Shown here piece after piece: positions 44,823 to 54,181 of a DNA stretch of 64,000 bases. The translations under genes and the position numbers were made by a program. A model generated the notes under the pieces. That model ran no database searches and was not told the origin of the DNA. It was given only the letters and a program-made list of their open reading frames with translations. How positions within the stretch are numbered: the first letter of the stretch is position 1; each line of letters begins with the position of its first letter. This DNA comes from Aestuariibacter sp. Lineage in GTDB: Bacteria > Pseudomonadota > Gammaproteobacteria > Enterobacterales > Alteromonadaceae. Location of the stretch: NCBI GenBank assembly GCA_017794925.1, contig CP051238.1:3799328-3863327 (forward strand). Reading direction: 5' to 3'.

Positions 44823-46249
44823 GGATCAAATGAGCGGACAATGTGCTGCACTGACACCGGCGTTTTCTCGCCATCCATCACTGGTGCACCCACCACGGCT
44901 TGCTCCAGTGCTCCCGGCTGGCTGGCTAGATCACGTGGAGAGAAATTCCAACTGGTTGGCGCAATAATCTGATAATTAGCAATTTTACCCTGCTTCACTT
45001 CAAGCCAATGCCCTAACGAACCACGAGCCGCTTCAACAAGGCCTACACCAGAGGCTTCGGACGGCATGTCACCGTGGTGACAAAAGGGCGCGCCAGGGTC
45101 GATTTGTTTCACCCATTGTTCCATTTTCGGCACCACAATAGCGATTTCCAGCAGTCGGGCAACAATGCGTGAAAGCACATTTGCGCCATTGCGACCCACT
45201 AAATCCTTCGCCAGTGGATGGCCATTAATCACCTGTCGGGCTAATGGGCCCACCTCCATAACCTGTTGATTAAGGCGTGGTGATTTACACCAACTGTAGC
45301 CTGCTTCGTTATCAAGCGAAGGTACAGTTACGCCTTGCGCGGGGAAATGACTTTTATGCGATTCGCTCATCCAACTGTGCGCATGGTCTTCGGTAATATC
45401 CTGCATATCCAAAGGCACTGATGTGCCGCCGAAGACGCAGCCTTGTTTCCAAAGGTTCTTCCCGTGAACACGATAAGCACCATAACTGAGGAACTGATCT
45501 GTTGCCCGCCCTAAACCCTGCAATTCGAGCGAACGCGAGACATGTAAAAACCGCCTGAAGTCGCTGGATTGCCAGGGCTGCTGTTCATGCCAGTCCCAGA
45601 GGTCTTTCTCGCTGGATAGCTGTGCTATCGTTGTCAGTTCGTCGCCGAACAGCGTCGTTTCAAGAAACCGTTTAAAACTGCCAATAATAGCAAGTAAACG
45701 GATCCGCTCTTTTGCTTCGATAGCCTTGGCTACCCCACCCGGCTGAAGGCTTAAGGTGTGAGGCCACTTGCCGGCCATAATGCCCATCAGATGCAGGAAA
45801 TCTGCCCTTGCTGGCAACATTTGTGCAGACGCGGTACCAGATGTGGATTTAAATCGTGCGTGGATAGGTGCGAACCAGTCTTGCTGTTGATATACGTCGC
45901 GGGCAAAGTCCGGCATGAAAAACAAATAAAAATGCGTCAGCAGGTCGGTGATATTTTCATTCGCCAACACTAAATTCGTGCACAACTCGCCATTGAGCGG
46001 CATGCTCAACTGCATAGCATCTGCCAGCGCCCGGGCACTGGCAACAGACTGTGTTACCGAACAAATACCGCAGATTCGCGGCGTATACACCAGCGCATCC
46101 ATAGGCTTATGGCCTAACAGGATACGTTCAAAACCGCGATAAAGCGGCGAATTCACTTCCGCACTGGCAACTTTATTTTCGGCAATAGCCAGGGTGATTT
46201 CCAAATCCCCTTCAACCCGGTTAAACGGTCCGGCAACAATTCGGCTCAT
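44798..46249 (-). CDS. hupV: Regulatory [NiFe]-hydrogenase large subunit HupV/HoxC
   Basis: 483 residues. Nickel ligands are Cys60 and Cys63 in PRICGIC, and Cys477 and Cys480 in DPCMACTVH, where His483 is the last residue. The lack of any tail after that histidine is the hallmark of H2-sensing hydrogenases (HupUV/HoxBC), which need no endopeptidase. It is much shorter than HupL. With HupU it should sense H2 in the cytoplasm and control HupT. It lies 9 bp after hupU. Confidence 0.94.
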   Translation of the reverse strand: MSRIVAGPFNRVEGDLEITLAIAENKVASAEVNSPLYRGFERILLGHKPMDALVYTPRICGICSVTQSVASARALADAMQLSMPLNGELCTNLVLANENITDLLTHFYLFFMPDFARDVYQQQDWFAPIHARFKSTSGTASAQMLPARADFLHLMGIMAGKWPHTLSLQPGGVAKAIEAKERIRLLAIIGSFKRFLETTLFGDELTTIAQLSSEKDLWDWHEQQPWQSSDFRRFLHVSRSLELQGLGRATDQFLSYGAYRVHGKNLWKQGCVFGGTSVPLDMQDITEDHAHSWMSESHKSHFPAQGVTVPSLDNEAGYSWCKSPRLNQQVMEVGPLARQVINGHPLAKDLVGRNGANVLSRIVARLLEIAIVVPKMEQWVKQIDPGAPFCHHGDMPSEASGVGLVEAARGSLGHWLEVKQGKIANYQIIAPTSWNFSPRDLASQPGALEQAVVGAPVMDGEKTPVSVQHIVRSFDPCMACTVH

Positions 46250-46258
46250 AAATGGCTC

Positions 46259-47254
46259 TTAGTCTTTGCGCTTGTGAATAGTAGGAGGGTAAATTAATTG
46301 CTCTGAGATGGCATTCTTTTTTAACCGCTCCGGCGTGGCTGCTTTCGACAATGAGGCTAACGCGACAAACCAGGCCTTGGGCATATCAGTGGGTAAACCA
46401 ACCGGAATGCCTGCCACTTTGGGCGTTTGACAAAAGCTGTGGCCCGGCTCTTCAAATTCCGGCGCGGTGCAGTTAATACAGGGGTAACCGCCGTTGGTAC
46501 AAGAGCCCTGCCCATTCCAGGGCCGGGTATTGCAATCCGCGTGGGCCTGCGTGCCTTTGCAGCCCATATTTTCCATCATACAGCCACGATCGCCCATATC
46601 CACGGCACTGGCTTTGTATTCGTAAAATTCATTGCGCGAACAGCCATGATGAACCAGGTGATCTGCATACATACGGGGGCGGCCAAATTTGTCGAGGTGG
46701 TCATCCTGGTGTTCGCCCAGTGCAATACTTATCAGGGTTTCAGTAACCCAATCCGGATGAGTGGGACAGCCAGCGATGTTCACTACCTGCTGTCCGCTGC
46801 CAGAGACAAAATCTTTACCTAACAGGCCACCACGCATTTCACCGTCATACTGTAAGCCGGTGGCATCAGTATCATTCGACCCCGCTGCGGTAATGCCGCC
46901 GTAAGCAGCACATGAACCTACCGCAACGGTATGAGTTGCTTTTTCAGCTAAAGCCTGCACCCATTCAATCATGGGCTTGCCCGTTCCGCCCATGATGTGA
47001 AACTTTCCTGTGCCCATTGGGCCGGTCATCATTGACCCTTCTATACACAGGATGTCCAGCGCAATCTCGCCTGCGAGAATCCCCTCGAGCATCTCGATAC
47101 ATTCATGCCCACTCGCCTCACTAAGCGAGGGGTGCCACAACAGGTTTATCCCGGCGTTTTCAAACAGGCTGAGCAGGTCCGGAGACTCTGCGTTTAACAA
47201 TGACATGGAGCAGCCACCGCAGCCGCCGGATTGTAGCCACAATAAATTAAGCAC
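46259..47254 (-). CDS. hupU: Regulatory [NiFe]-hydrogenase small subunit HupU/HoxB
   Basis: 331 residues from GTG 47254. That start has AGGAG 7 bases upstream and gives the N-terminus (V)LNLLWLQSGGCGGC. The frame is open to 47320 but would then overlap the kinase gene by 74 bp and add 22 unmatched residues. No Tat signal is present, so the protein stays in the cytoplasm. Proximal-cluster cysteines are Cys12 and Cys15 in the ordinary CGGC form, unlike the extra-cysteine form in HupS. Remaining Fe-S cysteines (GSCAAYGG, AGCPTHP, CMMENMGC, CINC) are intact. Confidence 0.94.
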   Translation of the reverse strand: MLNLLWLQSGGCGGCSMSLLNAESPDLLSLFENAGINLLWHPSLSEASGHECIEMLEGILAGEIALDILCIEGSMMTGPMGTGKFHIMGGTGKPMIEWVQALAEKATHTVAVGSCAAYGGITAAGSNDTDATGLQYDGEMRGGLLGKDFVSGSGQQVVNIAGCPTHPDWVTETLISIALGEHQDDHLDKFGRPRMYADHLVHHGCSRNEFYEYKASAVDMGDRGCMMENMGCKGTQAHADCNTRPWNGQGSCTNGGYPCINCTAPEFEEPGHSFCQTPKVAGIPVGLPTDMPKAWFVALASLSKAATPERLKKNAISEQLIYPPTIHKRKD

Positions 47255-48575
47255 GGGCAGGCTCCTGGTTAGGTAAATACAGTCTGGCCACTGCACCGCC
47301 TTCCGGCCGGTTATCGACACTCAGCTCGCCGTCATGTTGTGACACGATACCATAACTGATTGATAATCCTAACCCTGTGCCCATGCCCACGGGTTTTGTG
47401 GTGTAGAAAGGCTCAAAAATTTGTGCCGCATCCTTGTCGCTGATACCCGGTCCGGTGTCTGACACGACCAGGGTTATGCCCTCTTCGCTGACATCCGCAC
47501 TCAGGCTCAACTGCCTGACACGGCTGTCGGCCATCGCATCGATGGCATTTTCGATTAAATTTACCACTACCTGGTGAATCTGACCGGCATGGCCATAAGC
47601 GTTAAGTGGGTCTGGTAAGGCATCCAGAATGTCTACCGTAAATTTGGTTTCTTTCATTATCCAGTGTAACGCGGTGTGCACCACATGACGTAAATCAAAT
47701 AAGGCTTTCTCGGAAACCTGCGTGGAAGAAAACTGACGCAAATCATTGACGATTTCTTTCACTCTGTCGGCGCCTTCCATCGTGCCATCTACCAGTGAGT
47801 TCAGGTCCTTAATGGCTTTGTCGAGTCGCAGTTGCTCACGCATATCGCGCAGGTTATCACGACTTTCGCCCTGCGCTACCGCATCAAAATAAGCGCTAAG
47901 TTTGTCGGTATAGCGACGTAACACGTGCATATTGCCGTAAACAAAGCTAATTGGGTTGTTGAGTTCGTGTGCGACACCAGCAACCAGGCGACCTAGCGAG
48001 GCCATCTTCTCAGACTGGATAAGGCGCTGCTGCGCAATTTGCAGCTCGGCGTGGGCGGTATTTAATTCTTTATAAGCGCGTTGCAACTCGCCCAGCGCCC
48101 TGCCAACCAGCACCATACCAACGCTCTTACCGCGGTGATTTAGCCTGGCCGTGCAATTCACCGACAACGGCACCTTGCCGTCTTTACCCTGAATTTCAAT
48201 TTCGAAATCACGGATCGGTTGGGCCTGTAGGCGGGCGCGGAAAGACTGGAATTGTTCGCGGTAGTCCTGCTCAATAAACGTCAGTAAAGAGCGACCAATC
48301 AATGCTTGTTGGCTTTCACCCACTAATTCGGTGAGAGCGCGATTAACCCCTTGAATAACACCATCGTTATCACACACAATCAGTACATCGTTCATTGCAC
48401 TTTGAATGCTGTCCGAGAAGCTTTTGGCCTCCTCTAACTCTACATTCTTCTGCTCTACTTCAACCTGGGATTGCACCAGGTCAGCGTAGGCTTCATCCAT
48501 TTTCTGGATGACGCTGACCCAAGCGTCTTCCCCCTGGATACTTTGCAATGACAATGTGTTCAGTGAGTCACTCAT
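47247..48575 (-). CDS. hupT: H2-signalling sensor histidine kinase HupT/HoxJ
   Basis: 442-residue soluble kinase. A coiled N-terminus is followed by a PAS domain (~55-165), HisKA with His203 in VAGVAHELNNP, and an HATPase with NLIENAIDAM, DTGPGI and GMGTGLGLS. In R. capsulatus HupT forms a complex with HupUV and phosphorylates HupR when H2 is absent. Its position upstream of hupUV, with an 8-bp overlap, matches that system. A sigma-70-like promoter precedes it. Confidence 0.92.
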   Translation of the reverse strand: MSDSLNTLSLQSIQGEDAWVSVIQKMDEAYADLVQSQVEVEQKNVELEEAKSFSDSIQSAMNDVLIVCDNDGVIQGVNRALTELVGESQQALIGRSLLTFIEQDYREQFQSFRARLQAQPIRDFEIEIQGKDGKVPLSVNCTARLNHRGKSVGMVLVGRALGELQRAYKELNTAHAELQIAQQRLIQSEKMASLGRLVAGVAHELNNPISFVYGNMHVLRRYTDKLSAYFDAVAQGESRDNLRDMREQLRLDKAIKDLNSLVDGTMEGADRVKEIVNDLRQFSSTQVSEKALFDLRHVVHTALHWIMKETKFTVDILDALPDPLNAYGHAGQIHQVVVNLIENAIDAMADSRVRQLSLSADVSEEGITLVVSDTGPGISDKDAAQIFEPFYTTKPVGMGTGLGLSISYGIVSQHDGELSVDNRPEGGAVARLYLPNQEPARA

Positions 48576-48604
48576 GCTGGCAAGGTATGGTTACGAATAG
48601 CCGC

Positions 48605-48634
48605 ACTATACCGCCTCTTGCTTGTGCGAGTAAA
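48605..48634 (-). promoter_or_regulatory. Sigma-70-like promoter for hupTUV-hypF
   Basis: On the minus strand, TTTACT (-35, 48634-48629) and TATAGT (-10, 48610-48605) are separated by 18 bp, ~30 bp before the hupT start. This fits steady low-level expression of the sensing proteins. Confidence 0.45.
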
Positions 48635-48664
48635 CCTGTGCGAGGTGAATCCACTGGGAGCTGA

Positions 48665-48695
48665 AAACAAAAAACCCGCCAGAAGGCGGGTTTTT
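48665..48695 (-). terminator. Intrinsic terminator of fusA
   Basis: An 11-bp stem (AAAAACCCGCC / GGCGGGTTTTT) with a 4-nt loop, starting 24 nt past the EF-G stop codon, with a T-run on the minus strand. It insulates the hydrogenase island from fusA. Confidence 0.93.
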
Positions 48696-48718
48696 AAATG
48701 TGTTAGCGTAATCTGAAA

Positions 48719-50806
48719 TTACTTAGCGGCTTTACGCGCTTTTGCTTCTTCGATTACTTTGTCAGCTACGTTCTGAGGACAGTTCGAGTAGTGGCTGAAC
48801 TCCATTGAGAACTGACCACGACCAGAAGTGATAGTACGCAGGTGACCGATGTAACCAAACATCTCTGACAGAGGTACGTCAGCCTTGATGCGAACGCCAG
48901 TAGCGCCAGCTTCCTGGTCTTTGATCATACCACGACGACGGTTAAGGTCACCGATTACGTCACCAACGTTGTCTTCTGGAGAGAACACGTCAACTTTCAT
49001 CACTGGCTCAAGTAATTGAGGACCGGCTTTTGGAATAGACTGACGGAATGCACCTTTCGCTGCGATTTCGAACGCGATAGCTGATGAGTCAACTGCGTGG
49101 AAACCACCGTCGAACAGCTCAACTTCAACGTCAAGTACTGGGTAACCAGCCAGAACACCCTGGTCCATCATAGACTTGAAGCCTTTTTCGATAGCCGGGA
49201 AGAATTCTTTAGGTACGTTACCACCAACAACGGTAGAGGTGAACGTGAAACCTGAGTTTTGCTCTCCTGGGCGGATGCGGTAATCGATTTTACCGAACTG
49301 ACCAGAACCACCAGACTGCTTCTTGTGCGTGTAGCTGTCTTCTACCGGAGTAGTGATAGTTTCACGGTAAGCAACCTGTGGTTGACCTACTTCCAGCTCA
49401 ACGCCGTAAGTACGCTTCAGAATGTCTACTTTGATGTCTAAGTGCAGCTCACCCATACCTTTCAGGATGGTTTCGCCAGAATCTTCGTCAGTTTCAACCT
49501 GGAACGACGGATCTTCTGCTACCAGTTTACCGATAGCGATAGACATCTTCTCGTTAGCGCCTTTATCTTTAGGCTTAACGGCAATCGAGATTACTGGCTC
49601 AGGGAAAATCATCGGCTCAAGCGTACAAGGGTGCTTAGGATCACACAGCGTGTGACCAGTCTGAACGTTCTTCATACCTACAACGGCCAGGATGTCACCG
49701 GCTTGTGCAGATTGCAGTTCAGTACGTTCATCAGCGTGCATCTCAACCATACGGCCGATACGCTCGGTTTTACCAGTGGCACTGTTCAGGATGGTATCAC
49801 CCTTGTTCAGCTTACCAGAGTAAATACGAATAAAGGTCAGGGCACCGAAACGGTCATCCATGATTTTGAACGCCAGTGCGCGGAATGGCTCGTCAACAGA
49901 TACAGTTGCTACTTCACCAGTAGGCTCACCTGTTTCTTCGTCAGTCAGATCCTGTGGATCAACTTCTGTTGGAGAAGGCAGGAAGTCAACAACGGCATCC
50001 AGTACCAATTGAATACCTTTGTTCTTAAATGCAGAACCACAGTAAGTCGGGAAGAACGACATATCGCGAGTACCTTTACGGATACAACGCTTCAGATCTT
50101 CCAAAGAAGGCTCTTCGCCGTCCATGTAAGCCATCATCAGGTCGTCGTCCTGCTCTACTGCAGTCTCAACCATTTGCTCACGATATTCCTGAGCCTTTTC
50201 AAGCATATCTGCTGGGATATCAACTACTTCGTAGTTTTCTGGCAGACCTGAATCGTCCCAAACGTACGCTTTCATGTCCAGCAGGTTAACGACACCTTTA
50301 AACTCGTCTTCGATACCGATTGGCAGCGTCATTACTAACGGGTTAGCCGCCAGTACTTTCTTAACCTGACCAACAACGCGGTAAAAGTCTGCACCCATAC
50401 GGTCCAGTTTGTTTACGAAGATTACACGAGCAACTTCAGATTCGTTAGCATAGCGCCAGTTAGTTTCTGATTGAGGCTCAACACCGCCTGAACCACAGAA
50501 AACACCGATACCACCATCCAATACTTTCAGTGAACGATATACTTCAACAGTGAAGTCAACGTGTCCTGGAGTATCGATGATGTTCATGCGGTGATCTTTC
50601 CAGAAACAGGTAGTCGCAGCAGACTGGATAGTAATACCACGCTCAGCTTCCTGTTCCATAAAGTCAGTCGTTGACTCACCGTCGTGCACTTCACCGGTTT
50701 TATGGATTTTACCGGTAAGTTTCAAAATACGTTCTGTAGTGGTGGTTTTACCCGCGTCTACGTGGGCGAAAATACCAATGTTTCTGTAATGAGATAAGTC
50801 TGCCAT
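48719..50806 (-). CDS. fusA: Elongation factor G (second-copy, FusA2-like)
   Basis: Ribosomal translocase, 695 residues from ATG 50806 (MADLSHYRNIG); the open frame to 50863 has no family match. G1 is AHVDAGKTTTTE, G3 is DTPGHVDF and the G4 motif is NKLD. All five EF-G domains are covered. It is not next to rpsL/rpsG/tuf and its N-terminus resembles the extra EF-G of Vibrio and Shewanella relatives more than the str-operon copy. That suggests a second EF-G, but the other copy is outside the window. Confidence 0.93.
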   Translation of the reverse strand: MADLSHYRNIGIFAHVDAGKTTTTERILKLTGKIHKTGEVHDGESTTDFMEQEAERGITIQSAATTCFWKDHRMNIIDTPGHVDFTVEVYRSLKVLDGGIGVFCGSGGVEPQSETNWRYANESEVARVIFVNKLDRMGADFYRVVGQVKKVLAANPLVMTLPIGIEDEFKGVVNLLDMKAYVWDDSGLPENYEVVDIPADMLEKAQEYREQMVETAVEQDDDLMMAYMDGEEPSLEDLKRCIRKGTRDMSFFPTYCGSAFKNKGIQLVLDAVVDFLPSPTEVDPQDLTDEETGEPTGEVATVSVDEPFRALAFKIMDDRFGALTFIRIYSGKLNKGDTILNSATGKTERIGRMVEMHADERTELQSAQAGDILAVVGMKNVQTGHTLCDPKHPCTLEPMIFPEPVISIAVKPKDKGANEKMSIAIGKLVAEDPSFQVETDEDSGETILKGMGELHLDIKVDILKRTYGVELEVGQPQVAYRETITTPVEDSYTHKKQSGGSGQFGKIDYRIRPGEQNSGFTFTSTVVGGNVPKEFFPAIEKGFKSMMDQGVLAGYPVLDVEVELFDGGFHAVDSSAIAFEIAAKGAFRQSIPKAGPQLLEPVMKVDVFSPEDNVGDVIGDLNRRRGMIKDQEAGATGVRIKADVPLSEMFGYIGHLRTITSGRGQFSMEFSHYSNCPQNVADKVIEEAKARKAAK

Positions 50807-50960
50807 TAGTTCACTTTCAATAGGTTCAGAATAAAAAAACGGCGGGATTATAAAGGATTTCACTACCAGATTTACAGCCCTTTCTGAAAAAAGACTGCAA
50901 CTATTCTGGCGACTCCTTTGTAGAACCCACCTAACTCAATGATTTATAATCAAAAAACTT

Positions 50961-52037
50961 TTACAAAGCACGAATTACCGCAACAGTGACTTCGTCTCTG
51001 TCGTGGTACAGATGCCGGACATTTATCGTCGCCCGGATTTTTTGTTCAGTCAGCTGTGCTTTGACCGACTGAATTGCGGTGTATACGGTCTCATATCGCC
51101 GTTTCATCGGCAACTTTAAATTAAAGATGGCGTGATTGGTCCACCGCTTACAAAGCCAGGACGCCATGAGATCTGCCACCCGGTCTGGTTTTTCAATCAT
51201 GTCGCACACCAATAACTCGACCTGACCAAACTGCGGCTTATAGCGAAATCCGTCCTCCGGGCGGTAGTCGACTAACCCGGTTGCCATCAAATGGTCGGCC
51301 ATTTTGCCGTTGTCGACCGCTTCGACATGCATTTCCCGTGATACCAACTGATATGTCCAGCCTCCCGGGCATGCACCCAAGTCCACTGCCCGGGCGCCGG
51401 GACGGCATATCGCTTCACGCTGTTCGTCGGTCAGCATTAACAACAGGGCTTCTTCTAACTTTAAAGTAGAACGACTGGGTGACTGAGACGGAAATTTTAA
51501 TCGACAAATGCCATTGGCGAACGGACTGCGGCCTTTGCTGTCGCTAACACCCACGAAACACCGGTCTGTGTCGGTAAAAAACACGTGCATTGCAGGCAGT
51601 TTCGTCTGTTCAGCTTTGGTTAGCCAGCCCTGTTTGCGAAAAGCCTGCCGCATGGGGACCGCAATCTTCTTGCAGAGTTTTGCCAGCTCTTTACCCGCCT
51701 CGGTATCGGCGTGTTCAACAAACAGCAGACCACAGCGCGGCACATCGGCTAATTCGGAGAGACTGCTGATAATAGGCCCAATCCGGTCACTCTTGTCTTC
51801 AATGTCGACGTCAGCAAGGACCTCAAAAAGCTGGCGGGCAAAGATTGTTTGATCAACCGGCTGTGACCTTACAAACGACGACGCATCAGCATCCTGGTGA
51901 AAAACAAATTGCACAAAACCGCTGTTCGCTTTGAACTGCGGATAGCCATACACCCCTTTTTCAGTGCCCAGTGCGAGAATTTCGTTGCCCAGATCCACTT
52001 CATAACCCGGGCGACAATAAGCCAGAACACTACTCAT
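50961..52037 (-). CDS. rlmM: 23S rRNA (cytidine-2'-O)-methyltransferase RlmM
   Basis: 358-residue SAM-dependent methyltransferase for C2498 of 23S rRNA. An N-terminal THUMP-like domain precedes a Rossmann domain with the SAM motif AVDLGACPGGWTYQL (~217-231). The K-D-K-E type catalytic residues lie in the family segments (LLVCDM, NLKLPMKRR). It overlaps the ygdD stop region by 8 bp. The neighbour order rlmM-ygdD-gcvA matches E. coli. Confidence 0.94.
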   Translation of the reverse strand: MSSVLAYCRPGYEVDLGNEILALGTEKGVYGYPQFKANSGFVQFVFHQDADASSFVRSQPVDQTIFARQLFEVLADVDIEDKSDRIGPIISSLSELADVPRCGLLFVEHADTEAGKELAKLCKKIAVPMRQAFRKQGWLTKAEQTKLPAMHVFFTDTDRCFVGVSDSKGRSPFANGICRLKFPSQSPSRSTLKLEEALLLMLTDEQREAICRPGARAVDLGACPGGWTYQLVSREMHVEAVDNGKMADHLMATGLVDYRPEDGFRYKPQFGQVELLVCDMIEKPDRVADLMASWLCKRWTNHAIFNLKLPMKRRYETVYTAIQSVKAQLTEQKIRATINVRHLYHDRDEVTVAVIRAL

Positions 52038-52446
52038 GATTGCCAGCTCCTTTATTTGCGTTCTTATCTGCGCCCTGATCCGAACCTTTAGTTAACGCAA
52101 TGACCGTAAAGCCCCATCCTAACATCAGGCATAATCCGCCCAGCGGGGTTATCGGCCCAAGCCATTTCTGGCCAGTAAAGATCAACAAATATAAACTGCC
52201 GCTGAATAACACGACACCGGCAATGAATCCTATAGCGGCACGGTTTAACCAGGTCATACTGGCCACAGGCGATAATGCACCAATCAGGAGAATAGCCAAC
52301 GCGTGATACATTTGATATCTCACTGCGATTTCAAAGGTATTGAGTGCCCCCGCATCGAGCACATGTTTAAGCCCGTGGGCCCCAAACGCGCCCAGAATAA
52401 CTGCGGTGAATCCAAATACGGCACCAATGATTAACGATAACTTCAT
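52030..52446 (-). CDS. ygdD: DUF423 inner-membrane protein (YgdD)
   Basis: 138 residues with four membrane helices. The N-terminal IGAVFGFTAVILGAFGAHGL is the DUF423 signature. ATG 52446 is preferred over 52476 because it gives that family start and forms an ATGA overlap with the preceding gene's stop. Function is unknown. Confidence 0.9.
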   Translation of the reverse strand: MKLSLIIGAVFGFTAVILGAFGAHGLKHVLDAGALNTFEIAVRYQMYHALAILLIGALSPVASMTWLNRAAIGFIAGVVLFSGSLYLLIFTGQKWLGPITPLGGLCLMLGWGFTVIALTKGSDQGADKNANKGAGNHE

Positions 52447-53072
52447 TGTTGTTCCAGAATAAATGCCGCGCACCACTGTGCGGCCGTAGCAATATGTTCG
52501 GACTGAGTCATGCCACTGGCTTTGCGTGGTTTAAAACTGTGGTCGCCGTCGGTAAGGAATTTAGTCGTGACTACCTCAGGCAGTGCGTAGCCATCTACTT
52601 CCTGCTGATTACCAAACGTATCCCTTTCGCCCTGTATAATCAGCAGTGGCTTTTCAAATGTCTCAAGGTGTGCGGTTCGCAGCTTCTCTGGCTTGCCAGG
52701 CGGATGAAATGGGTAACCCAATGCAACAACGCCTGCCACGTTGGTATCCTGTGCAATGAGTGTCGCAACACGCCCCCCCATGCTTTTTCCACCAATGTAT
52801 AAAGGCTCGCTTGACCATTTCGCCAATGCCTGCTCAATAATCTCTTTATAATGCGCTTCCAGTTTCGGCATTTTATCGGGCGGTCGCTTTTTCCCTGTTT
52901 CTGCAATCTGCGTCATGTAGGGGAAATTAAATCGCACGACGCGTAGGTTAAGTTCAACCAATTGCTTTGCTATGTCCTGCATAAAATCAGATTCTGCGCC
53001 AGCTCCCGCGCCGTGCGCCAATATCAATGTTGCTTTCGGTTTGTCGGGCTCTGTGACCCACCAGTTACACAT
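52443..53072 (-). CDS. Small alpha/beta hydrolase (dienelactone hydrolase/TEX30-like)
   Basis: 209 residues. The nucleophile elbow is GKSMGG (residues ~93-98), the oxyanion region is LAHGAGAGAES, and the acid and base are in QGERDTFG and DGDHSFKP. It resembles the KANL3/TEX30-type hydrolases. It is inserted between gcvA and ygdD, overlapping both neighbours by a few bases, an arrangement E. coli lacks. The substrate is unknown. Confidence 0.85.
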   Translation of the reverse strand: MCNWWVTEPDKPKATLILAHGAGAGAESDFMQDIAKQLVELNLRVVRFNFPYMTQIAETGKKRPPDKMPKLEAHYKEIIEQALAKWSSEPLYIGGKSMGGRVATLIAQDTNVAGVVALGYPFHPPGKPEKLRTAHLETFEKPLLIIQGERDTFGNQQEVDGYALPEVVTTKFLTDGDHSFKPRKASGMTQSEHIATAAQWCAAFILEQQ

Positions 53073-53964
53073 AAGCTTGTTCTTCTTGTACTAAATTCAT
53101 AACCCAGTCCCGAAACGCGGCAATTTTCCCCATTTCAGCCTGGCCTTCGTGACACACCAGATAATAGGCGTCACGGCTTTCTAATTTCTCTTCAAATGGC
53201 ATGATCAGACGACCGGCGTCTAACTCGGGTTTTGCCAGCACCGAGTTACCCAGCGCTATACCCTGCCCCAGCGCCGCAGCTTGCATGACCATCATAGAAT
53301 GGCTGAACACCGGCCCCTGATTCACATTCACGCCGTAAACGTTAAAGTGTTTTAACCACATTTTCCAAATTGCCCGGCTGGAGTCGTGCAGCAACACATG
53401 GTGCTTTAAATCCGCAAGGGAATTCAGTGGTTTGCTGCCCTGAAATAAACTGGGCGAACACAACGGCGTTAAGAACTCGGTATGCAGTTTATCAGCCTGG
53501 ATCCCACTCCAGCGTCCGCGGCCGTAATAAATGGCTACGTCAATATCATCGGCCAGGAAGCCTTCGTCGAAGTCGACGGCTTTGAGGCGCACATCAATAT
53601 CGGGGTACGCCAGGCTAAATTTACTGATCCTCGGCACCAACCACTGACTGGCAAAGCTCGGTGGTGTTGCAACCGTAATAGCGCCCTTACTGCCTCTTGC
53701 CAGTAACCGTTCGGTGGCATCCTGCAGGTTTTTAAAGATGTCTTTGAGCTCTAAAAAATACGCCTGCCCCTCTTCAGTAAGTAATAGCGTGCGGTTTCGG
53801 CGAATAAATAGCTTGAGTGATAAGAATTCTTCAAGTGCCTTTATCTGATGACTCACAGCGGCCTGGGTGACGAACAACTCATCAGCGGCACGTGTGAAAC
53901 TCAAGTGCCGGGCCGCGGCCTCAAAGGCTTTCAGGGCATTCAGGGGTGGAAGACGTCGGTGCAT
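53065..53964 (-). CDS. gcvA: LysR-family regulator GcvA
   Basis: 299 residues. The N-terminal winged helix RLPPLNALKAFEAAARHLSF is the GcvA signature, with an LTTR effector-binding domain after residue 90. In E. coli GcvA controls the glycine cleavage operon; no gcv genes are in this window. It is first of a four-gene overlapping unit with the hydrolase, ygdD and rlmM. Confidence 0.92.
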   Translation of the reverse strand: MHRRLPPLNALKAFEAAARHLSFTRAADELFVTQAAVSHQIKALEEFLSLKLFIRRNRTLLLTEEGQAYFLELKDIFKNLQDATERLLARGSKGAITVATPPSFASQWLVPRISKFSLAYPDIDVRLKAVDFDEGFLADDIDVAIYYGRGRWSGIQADKLHTEFLTPLCSPSLFQGSKPLNSLADLKHHVLLHDSSRAIWKMWLKHFNVYGVNVNQGPVFSHSMMVMQAAALGQGIALGNSVLAKPELDAGRLIMPFEEKLESRDAYYLVCHEGQAEMGKIAAFRDWVMNLVQEEQAYV

Positions 53965-54181
53965 TCAATAATTATCCAATGTGACAAGCAGGTGACAAAC
54001 CCATTAGTTTTTCTAATTCAAAACCTGCAATTTTTTTCATTTTTCAGCACCGGAATTACTGTTTATTATTTACCCGAACTTAAAAAACCTCTTTAAAAGA
54101 CAAGAGGTTAAAAGTTTTAAATTTTGTAAAATCTTAACAATATTGAAACAATCAAAACCATTAAATTAATTAGGTGTGAAT

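Noticed and set aside
49442..50251. 269-codon open frame antisense to fusA
   Set aside because: It is a shadow of the strongly biased EF-G coding sequence; no start signal or recognisable domain.
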